Of a stretch of DNA of 64,000 bases, positions 58,575 to 64,000 are shown piece after piece. A program made the position numbers and the translations under genes. The notes beneath the pieces were generated by a model. That model worked only from the letters and a program-made list of their open reading frames with translations. It was not told where the DNA came from and did not search any database. How positions within the stretch are numbered: the first letter of the stretch is position 1; each line of letters starts with the position of its first letter. Origin of the DNA: Spirochaetota bacterium (lineage in GTDB: Bacteria; Spirochaetota; UBA4802; JAFGDQ01); NCBI GenBank assembly GCA_034190085.1, contig JAXHTS010000030.1:84564-148563 (forward strand), given 5' to 3'.

Positions 58575-58608
58575 TTGACAGGAGTGAAGGATTTTTCACT
58601 CCTGTCAA
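58575..58608. terminator. Perfect 14-bp hairpin after nifJ, without a T tract
   Basis: TTGACAGGAGTGAA and its exact complement flank the 6-nt loop GGATTT. Neither strand has a run of T after the stem. It lies between nifJ and a convergent tRNA, so a terminator or mRNA-stabilising 3' structure is the likeliest role. Confidence 0.6.
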
Positions 58609-58630
58609 ACATGTGTATCACCACAGGATT

Positions 58631-58703
58631 TGGGCGATCTGGATTCGATACAGCGACTTCCTGCATGTAAGGCAGGCGCTCTAACCGACTGAGCCAATCG
58701 CCC
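58631..58703 (-). tRNA. tRNA-Val (anticodon TAC) with irregular T-arm
   Basis: Acceptor GGGCGAT pairs fully with ATCGCCC, the D-arm GCTC/GAGC is normal, and anticodon stem CCTGC/GCAGG encloses CTTACAT, giving TAC (plus-strand positions 58667-58669). The T-arm, however, is one nucleotide short and reads GCTGTATCGAATCCAG: only CTG/CAG pair, the last stem pair is T-C, and loop position 54 is A. It may be a degenerate gene copy, a tRNA remnant, or a sequencing error. The rest is so regular that the identity is not in doubt. Confidence 0.75.
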
Positions 58704-58868
58704 AATTATTATATTATGATGATGAAAATTAACGAAAGAATATACTTATCATAGATAATAAATAATTAATCATTCTCAGGATGTTGAGCGCCCCTCCCCC
58801 TTGCTTTCTTACCATTATTTTATCCTACATTGAGTATGTTATATAATGCCGATCATCCTTTGGGAATA

Positions 58869-59570
58869 TTATTGATTAGCTAAATATGGTATATTTTTGT
58901 ATTCATAAGGAATTGTGAATATGGAATCTAATACATTATAAGATATCTTCTTCAACCTAACCTTCAAATATCTAGTCGACTCTTTAGGCCGAACCATAGC
59001 AGTGATACTCTCTACTGGAAAGGCATCATATTGCTTCATTATTGAGATCATCTTTTTCATTCCATTTCCAAGTTCAGCCTTTTGCGAAAAGGAATAGTAC
59101 AGATTCATGAGAGCTGGCAAATCTTTGGTGAGCCATAAAGAGATCATCGTAGCGATCTTAGGTAGATAAATAACAATCTCAAAGCAATCGTAATTATAAA
59201 TTCTCTTCTTTTCACCGCTTTCTCTACATAATATCTCATTTACAACTAACAAATTAAATATCGAAGAGATACCCTGATCAAAGCTTTCCTTATAGTTATT
59301 GAATGATGTAGATGAATAACGTCTCTTTATATCATCAATAAGATATACTCTCTGTGTATTAAGATCATATAGTATACGTTGAGGATGAGTCGATTGAGTA
59401 AATAATAAATTATTATCAGTAAGGTAAGTTTTTTGTAGAATTGAAACATCCTTTCCACTCAAGGTGCTGCTAATCGATTCTTCGATATACATCCCCTTTG
59501 CAACAGCATACATATTAAAAACATGATAAATAATTATTATAGTACTGATAATCTTAAATTTGCATAACAT
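58869..59570 (-). CDS. Exported protein of unknown function
   Basis: 233 residues from ATG 59568-59570, chosen because it gives a leader MLCKFKIISTIIIIYHVFN followed by AVAKG; the frame stays open 14 codons further. The mature domain has repeated strand-like segments (SSTLSGKDVSILQKTYLT, QTQRVYLID-like runs) and YDCFEIVIYLPK near the middle. The overall pattern is weakly like DUF4412 or LolA-type sheets, but I cannot assign it. Probably periplasmic. Confidence 0.55.
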   Translation of the reverse strand: MLCKFKIISTIIIIYHVFNMYAVAKGMYIEESISSTLSGKDVSILQKTYLTDNNLLFTQSTHPQRILYDLNTQRVYLIDDIKRRYSSTSFNNYKESFDQGISSIFNLLVVNEILCRESGEKKRIYNYDCFEIVIYLPKIATMISLWLTKDLPALMNLYYSFSQKAELGNGMKKMISIMKQYDAFPVESITAMVRPKESTRYLKVRLKKISYNVLDSIFTIPYEYKNIPYLANQ

Positions 59571-60123
59571 ATTAAATCCAAATATATTTTTTGATAAGTA
59601 TTCTTGATGCATGTATCAATCATTTTGCTTTCATTATCAATTATCGGTTTGTTATAAGTAATACCTTGAATTGAATGAAAAACAATTCGGTCGAATATTT
59701 TTTTATTCGAAGGAAAATTTTGCATGATCGATATAGAGCAAGCTTCATTTTCACTAGATGATAATCGAAATATCTGAATTTCTTATAGTATTGTCATTTT
59801 TTTCTTGCCTTCCTCTTCGTACATTATAATCTTATAGTAATTAACTTTATTTTATAATATAGACCAACTTGCCCACTATATATATGAAGACTATAATATC
59901 AATATTGATTGCATGTACATAAATGGAGATATGGTTAATCAGTCAATGATCAAAATTAAATGCAATTACTACTCTTTGCTACTGCTTACATGAAGCAGTA
60001 CTGAATTATTCAATGCCATTGTTGATTATGCTTTGCTTAATATCATAATATACTGCGAAGTAAAGCAGCAAGTAACATCAAATAATAATAACTAAATATT
60101 CACAATTTAACTGGAGATAAGTG
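59571..60123. other. Long AT-rich intergenic region
   Basis: No credible gene in about 550 bp. A small hairpin at 59980-60000 (TACTGCTT with AAGCAGTA) is the only structure I see. A 62-codon minus-strand frame here has no ribosome binding site or recognisable features. Confidence 0.45.
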
Positions 60124-60726
60124 ATGAGTAATAGTGACAGAATAAAAACATCATTAGAAATCGCTCTTGAGAGAAGCGCTAATATTGAGGTTGATAAGGT
60201 TGCGTTAAAAAGGAGAGAACTTGAACATGAAGGAAGAAGGATTGCTGGAATGATGATAAGTAATAATGCTGTAACTTTAGAGAGTCAATTGAAAGGAAGG
60301 GAGAAAAATGATATAGAAATAATTGTCAACTCAATTGAGGAAGTGCTACTGAGTAATATTCAGCTTCCTAAGAATGAGGTATCGTTGGAATTAATAAAGA
60401 ATGAATATGAGATACTTATAAGAATAAAGGAAAATAAAAAATTAATAAAGAAAAAAATATCAGATATTGAACATTTATTTCAACAATATGTTGAACAGTT
60501 AACACTTTTGGAAAAACAAATTGCAGAGGAGCTAACACCTTCATTAAAAAAATTGGAGGAGCAAATTGGAGCACAATTGGGTTCGAAAGTAAAGATTAGT
60601 CCTGAAAGCAATCCTGAATATTTGAAGAAGAGAAAAGCGATAATCGAAAATTTTAACGCTCAATACAATGAACAGCTTTTATATCTAAAGAATCAGATTA
60701 AGAACCTAGAAAATGTGAGTAATTAA
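60124..60726 (+). CDS. Coiled-coil protein of unknown function
   Basis: 200 residues from ATG 60124 (GGAG upstream; a GTG three bases earlier is in frame). No signal peptide. It begins SDRIKTSLEIALERSANIEVD, resembling the openings of small uncharacterised proteins I recall from spirochaetes and other anaerobes, and most of the rest is helical with heptad-like Leu/Ile spacing (for example KLEEQIGAQLG and YLKNQIKNLENV). Cytoplasmic. It ends just before a palindrome and the convergent carboxyltransferase gene. Confidence 0.65.
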   Translation: MSNSDRIKTSLEIALERSANIEVDKVALKRRELEHEGRRIAGMMISNNAVTLESQLKGREKNDIEIIVNSIEEVLLSNIQLPKNEVSLELIKNEYEILIRIKENKKLIKKKISDIEHLFQQYVEQLTLLEKQIAEELTPSLKKLEEQIGAQLGSKVKISPESNPEYLKKRKAIIENFNAQYNEQLLYLKNQIKNLENVSN

Positions 60727-60738
60727 TATTTATTATTT

Positions 60739-60772
60739 GAGCCCCACCTCAGCCTTTGCTGGGATGAGGCTC
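60739..60772. repeat. REP-like palindrome between convergent genes
   Basis: GAGCCCCACCTCAGC pairs with GCTGGGATGAGGCTC around CTTT, with two mismatches. It resembles the dispersed extragenic palindromes built on CATCCCAGC-type cores that occur in many bacteria. It also sits where a bidirectional terminator would be, but has no T tract. I found no second copy here. Confidence 0.5.
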
Positions 60773-60798
60773 ATTAAAAATAAATCAATGAGATTCGA

Positions 60799-62385
60799 TT
60801 ACAACGGTATATTACCATGCTTCTTCGGTTTGCCGATATTCTTCTTTTTCTCTCTTAATAACGATAGACTATTTATTAGAACACGTCTCGTCTCTCTCGG
60901 TTCGATTATATCTTCTGTAAAAATATTATCTGATGCCATATTAAATGGATTCCCAGCTAGTTCCTGATATTCTTTAAGCTTTTCTTCCCTCACCTTATCA
61001 GGATCGTCCGCTGCCATTATTTCTGCTGCATAAAAAAGGTTAACAGCCTGTCTAGGTCCCATTACACCCGCTTCCACTATTGGCCATTGAAAGATCATAT
61101 CGGTATTAAGACCAGGAAGACAACCCATACCGAGGTTTCCTCCACCATAGGCCTTCCTTATTGTAACAGCTACTCGAGGTACAGTGGATTCACAGAGGGC
61201 ATACAATACCTTTGCTCCATGGCGAATAATACCAGCATGTTCCTGTACACTCCCAGGAAGATAGGCTGATGTATCAATTAAAAAGACTAAAGGTATATTG
61301 AAGCAATCACAGAATCTAATGAACCTCGCCTGTTTATCTGAACTATCAACAGTAAGACTACCTGCCATAGTCATTGAGTTGTTAGCGACAAATCCCACAC
61401 TATATCCATCCAAACGACCAAAACCTACAGTCATTTCCTTTGCAAATTCAGGTTTAATTTCAAAGTATTTGCCATTGTCCGCAATTTTACGAATTACCTT
61501 TCGCATATCAAAGGCTCTTGTGCTATCTGAAGGAACAATATCCGCTAATTCATCATCAAATCTTGTTGGATCATCCCCTGTTTCAACACGTGGTGGTTTC
61601 TCTTCACAATTTGAAGGGAGATAGCTGAGTAATTCCTTTATGCCATTAAAACAATCCTCTTCAGTAGGGAATCTCAGATCAGCTACACCGCTCTTTTGGG
61701 TATGAATCTTAGAACCGCCTAAATCATCTCCAGTAACATCCTCATGCATAACAGACTTGACCATTCGTGGACCAGTAATGTACATGTTACTCTTATCTGT
61801 CATAAATATAAAATCATTTAGTGCTGGTGAATACACAGATATACCTGCACAATTACCTAAGATGGCAGATATCTGAGGTACATATCCTGATGCATGTGTA
61901 TTGGGGAAAAATATGGATCCGCCATTTTTGTCGGATATAGCGCCCATCTCGCCTTCTCCCCCTCCAAAGGCGCTCTGCGCTCCACTGTCCAGTTTTGGCA
62001 TTCTTGCGCCAGGTGAATCATGTAAACCGATAAAGGGCACCTTCATATCCATAGCTCTTTCAACTGTAGTATACATCTTAAATCCATGCTTCATGCCTAT
62101 AGATCCACCCTGAACCGTGGGGTCCTGACAGTAGAAACATACTCTTCTACCGTTTATGGTGCCATGACCTGCAATTAATCCATCTGCAGGAGAATTATAA
62201 CGATAACCAACTAAAGTACCAAATTCTACTACACTTCCAGGATCCATCAACATATCTACTCTCTCCCTGGCAGATAGTTTTCCCTTTGCATGTACTTTAT
62301 CAATCTTGTCCTGACCTCCGCCTAATTTAAGTTTCTCCCTTATCTCCCTTAATTGATTAATTCTTTTTTCCATCATTTCATCCAT
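60799..62385 (-). CDS. Biotin-dependent acyl-CoA carboxylase, carboxyltransferase subunit
   Basis: 528 residues, two crotonase-fold halves. GKLSARERVDMLMDPGSVVEFG, then FCQDPTV-type strand, DSPGARMP and ILGNCAGISVYSPAL mark the N-half; LVFLIDTSAYLPGSVQEHAGIIRHGAK and KAYGGGNLGMG mark the C-half. This is the propionyl-CoA/methylmalonyl-CoA carboxyltransferase group, moving CO2 between biotin and an acyl-CoA. It could be a propionyl-CoA carboxylase beta subunit or part of a sodium-pumping methylmalonyl-CoA decarboxylase; no biotin carrier or carboxylase gene is adjacent to decide. A very strong GGGGGGAG precedes the ATG. Confidence 0.9.
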   Translation of the reverse strand: MDEMMEKRINQLREIREKLKLGGGQDKIDKVHAKGKLSARERVDMLMDPGSVVEFGTLVGYRYNSPADGLIAGHGTINGRRVCFYCQDPTVQGGSIGMKHGFKMYTTVERAMDMKVPFIGLHDSPGARMPKLDSGAQSAFGGGEGEMGAISDKNGGSIFFPNTHASGYVPQISAILGNCAGISVYSPALNDFIFMTDKSNMYITGPRMVKSVMHEDVTGDDLGGSKIHTQKSGVADLRFPTEEDCFNGIKELLSYLPSNCEEKPPRVETGDDPTRFDDELADIVPSDSTRAFDMRKVIRKIADNGKYFEIKPEFAKEMTVGFGRLDGYSVGFVANNSMTMAGSLTVDSSDKQARFIRFCDCFNIPLVFLIDTSAYLPGSVQEHAGIIRHGAKVLYALCESTVPRVAVTIRKAYGGGNLGMGCLPGLNTDMIFQWPIVEAGVMGPRQAVNLFYAAEIMAADDPDKVREEKLKEYQELAGNPFNMASDNIFTEDIIEPRETRRVLINSLSLLREKKKNIGKPKKHGNIPL

Positions 62386-62464
62386 ATCTTTCTCCCCCCT
62401 TTCATAATTTTAATAAATGTAATCTAATAAACTATTTTCATTTTATAATACTAATAGTTGGCAA

Positions 62465-62492
62465 CTATAAAATCTATATATATTATGTCAAT
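62465..62492 (-). promoter_or_regulatory. Probable promoter of the carboxyltransferase gene
   Basis: On the minus strand TTGACA (62492-62487), a 16-bp spacer and TATAGT (62470-62465), about 80 bp upstream of the ATG. The remaining 324-bp gap (62386-62709) shows nothing else. Confidence 0.65.
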
Positions 62493-62709
62493 ATTTTAAT
62501 TGGGCTGTAATTAGTTATTATTTATTTTTTGAATTCAAGAAGACCCTACCAAAAATTGGACTGGCAATAATTTACACAGTATTCTGAATATATGCTCTCT
62601 AGCACCGGATCAATTGAAAAAGGTAAATCCAGCATGGGATAAAAAAAATAGCGTGACTGCGTAAGGAATTATAATTGATTTATTATCAAATAAAGATAAA
62701 TTTATAATT

Positions 62710-63009
62710 ATGAACAGGGCTGAGTACATACAGGAATTAGAAGACAGCATGCTTGAGGCGATTGAGAAGCAAGACCCAAAGGCTGTTAAGCGTTTTGTGC
62801 GTTCTCTTACTGCGCATTCGCTTCGTGATAGAGATGACATTCTTCACAGCATTGAGCTTCTTGCGCAGCAGATGTCTTCCATGCAAAAAAACATGGATAC
62901 TCGGTTTGAGTCAGTGGATAGAAGAATTGGCATGCTTATGTGGTTTATTGGCATTGGCTTTACAGTTATTACAGTCTTTATGGGACTGATTCAGTTTATA
63001 AATAAATGA
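62710..63009 (+). CDS. Small coiled-coil protein with C-terminal membrane anchor
   Basis: 99 residues. A polar N-terminus (QELEDSMLEAIEKQDPKAV) is followed by an amphipathic helix with hydrophobic spacing (LLAQQMSSMQKNMDTRF) and a C-terminal hydrophobic segment (about 77-95, MLMWFIGIGFTVITVFMGLI). This layout is like Borrelia Bdr and other small tail-anchored coiled-coil proteins. No Shine-Dalgarno is obvious. It lies next to an insertion element, so it may belong to mobile DNA. Function unknown. Confidence 0.5.
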   Translation: MNRAEYIQELEDSMLEAIEKQDPKAVKRFVRSLTAHSLRDRDDILHSIELLAQQMSSMQKNMDTRFESVDRRIGMLMWFIGIGFTVITVFMGLIQFINK

Positions 63010-63303
63010 TCATAATTGCCATTTGCAATGACTTTAGAGATTGATTGACTGCTTATTGAGTTTATTTCAGTAGGCTGACATCTAACACCTATCTGCAAAT
63101 TAATATAAAATGAGGGATAATAGGGATTAGGTAAATGAATATGAACAATAGAAACTAATTATACTAAAACGAAATAAGTTTACGAAATAATTCTTAATGA
63201 GCTAATACGATTTATACGATTTAGAAAGTATATTGGCCTTGCCCCCAAAAAGATGACACGAAGTTAAGCGAAAGAAACGATAATAAGCTTAACGGAGGAG
63301 TCA

Positions 63304-63606
63304 ATGAAATCAAGAAGCAAATTTGACAAACAATTTAAGATTGATTCAATAGAGTTACTGGAGAGAAGCGGTAAAACAACTAGTGAGATATCTGAAGATT
63401 TAGGGATAAGGCCTGATCTTTTATCAAGATGGAGAAGAGAATTAAGGGATAATAATGGGAAAGCATTTTCTGGGAAAGGTATTCCTCGGGATGAGGAATT
63501 ATATAAGCTGAAGAAGGAATTAGCAGATGTAAAACTGGAGTGTGATATATTAAAAAAAGCAGTGGCCATTTTCTCAAAAACCGAGAAGCGAGGTACAAAT
63601 TCATGA
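63304..63606 (+). CDS. IS3-family transposase OrfA (helix-turn-helix)
   Basis: 100 residues. It begins KSRSKFDKQFKIDSIELLER and carries a helix-turn-helix (KTTSEISEDLGIRPDLLSRWR) followed by a leucine-zipper-like segment (LYKLKKELADVKLECDILKKA). This is the DNA-binding OrfA of the IS3 group. GGAGG lies nine bases before the ATG. A slippery A7G run near its 3' end allows a -1 frameshift into OrfB. Confidence 0.93.
   Translation: MKSRSKFDKQFKIDSIELLERSGKTTSEISEDLGIRPDLLSRWRRELRDNNGKAFSGKGIPRDEELYKLKKELADVKLECDILKKAVAIFSKTEKRGTNS
63552..63559 (+). other. Programmed -1 frameshift site (A7G)
   Basis: AAAAAAAG at 63552-63559 in the OrfA frame reads A-AAA-AAA-G, the classical slippery heptamer region. 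The -1 frame is open from here through the OrfB ATG at 63603 and supplies residues (ARYKFMREHSGKF) that match the usual IS3 OrfB N-terminus, so a fused OrfAB can be made. Confidence 0.75.
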
Positions 63607-64000
63607 GAGAACATAGCGGCAAGTTTCCGGTGAAGAAAATGGCCGAAGTTTTGGGAGTATCACTTAGCCGCTATTATTCTTATCTTAAGAATCCGATGAA
63701 TAGATATAGGATGGATGATGAAGATCTTAAGGTTATTATTCAGGAGATATATGAGGTAAATCGCAGGCTATACGGTAGCCCCAGGATATTCAGGGAGTTA
63801 AGAAAGCATAATACCAGATGTTCGAGAAAGCGGGTAGCGCGTATAATGCGAGAGAATGGTTTTAAAGGTCGTCAAAAACGTAGATTTAAAGTTACCACGA
63901 ATTCGAATCATAATTATCCGGTTTCTCCGAATTTATTAAATCGCGAGTTCAAGGTCACTACGATAAATAGCTGCTGGGTAAGTGATATAAGCTATATTCG
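63603..64000 (+). CDS. IS3-family transposase OrfB, DDE integrase (partial)
   Basis: 132 codons visible, 3' end outside the window. From the ATG, which overlaps the OrfA stop, it reads MREHSGKFPVKKMAEVLGVS, then the HTH_21-type region YGSPRIFRELRKHNTRCSRKRV, and breaks off at SCWVSDISYI, the first Asp strand of the rve (DDE) catalytic core. In the normal element it would be made as an OrfAB fusion through the frameshift at 63552-63559. Confidence 0.92.
   Translation, partial: MREHSGKFPVKKMAEVLGVSLSRYYSYLKNPMNRYRMDDEDLKVIIQEIYEVNRRLYGSPRIFRELRKHNTRCSRKRVARIMRENGFKGRQKRRFKVTTNSNHNYPVSPNLLNREFKVTTINSCWVSDISYI

Larger units (their letters stand above)
63233..64000 (+). mobile_element. IS3-family insertion sequence (left part, cut by window end)
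   Basis: The left end is placed at about 63233, where TTGGCCTTGCCCCCAAAA begins, similar to other IS3-family ends with a CCCC core. OrfA and OrfB follow in the standard arrangement, overlapping by 4 bp. The right half lies beyond the window, so the second inverted repeat and target duplication cannot be checked. Confidence 0.8.

Noticed and set aside
59537..59725. 62-codon minus-strand frame upstream of the exported-protein gene
   Set aside because: No ribosome binding site, no recognisable features, and it overlaps the real gene's start.

Overview
This is an AT-rich bacterial window that most likely comes from a spirochaete. The best evidence is a 651-residue protein at 23.7-25.7 kb that I recognise as the spirochaetal cytoplasmic filament protein CfpA. 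It is followed by an uncharacterised gene and a pyruvate phosphate dikinase-like gene, an order I recall from Treponema. Lipoprotein-type leaders, an outer-membrane beta-barrel protein, RecBCD, a PilZ protein and a cyclophilin-FKBP fusion fit a diderm spirochaete. Pyruvate:ferredoxin oxidoreductase points to anaerobic metabolism. The genus cannot be fixed from this window.

Layout: 0-5.3 kb carries a cut-off Tat-exported DUF362 protein with a DUF6599 partner, a small membrane protein, carA, a GlsB/YeaQ-like membrane protein and Maf. At 5.5-10.2 kb are a membrane-embedded spermidine-synthase-like protein and a pair of CaiB/BaiF CoA-transferases. At 10.6-12.8 kb are tRNA-Thr and tRNA-Tyr, a ThiF/MoeB adenylyltransferase and a PfkB kinase. 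At 12.8-21.9 kb, all on the minus strand, are a LysM lytic transglycosylase, a possible nuclease, a YhaO/YhaN (SbcD/SbcC-like) pair, a TPR protein and a four-unit FN3-like exported protein. At 22-29.5 kb are a VWA-TM-FHA protein, cfpA, an unknown gene and the dikinase-like gene. At 29.7-37.7 kb runs a same-strand series of MFS transporter, Nudix protein, two alkaline-phosphatase-superfamily proteins and mnmH (tRNA 2-selenouridine synthase). At 37.7-44 kb are a pentapeptide-repeat lipoprotein, an ADP-ribosylglycohydrolase-fold protein lacking its metal motifs, a DUF1573 lipoprotein with an in-frame UGA, envelope proteins and PilZ. At 44-52.8 kb is a recC-recB-recD operon. At 52.9-64 kb are a dual immunophilin, a GIY-YIG protein, nifJ, a tRNA-Val with a damaged T-arm, a biotin-dependent carboxyltransferase, small unknowns and the left part of an IS3-family element.

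The most notable observation is at 40291-40734. A DUF1573 lipoprotein gene contains one in-frame UGA exactly where the first Cys of the family's CGCT motif belongs, and the domain continues for about 80 codons. This is best read as a selenocysteine codon (U-G-C-T motif). The presence of mnmH 3 kb away supports an active selenium pathway. Second in interest, the dikinase-like protein next to cfpA keeps its phospho-His and PEP/pyruvate domains, but its ATP-grasp nucleotide-site residues are replaced. Third, the ADP-ribosylglycohydrolase-like protein has lost both Asp-rich metal motifs. These last two look like repurposed enzymes.

Metabolically, nifJ, the acyl-CoA carboxyltransferase and the CoA-transferases suggest acyl-CoA and organic-acid metabolism, with carA in pyrimidine/arginine synthesis. 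All functional statements rest on motifs read by eye; no database search was run.
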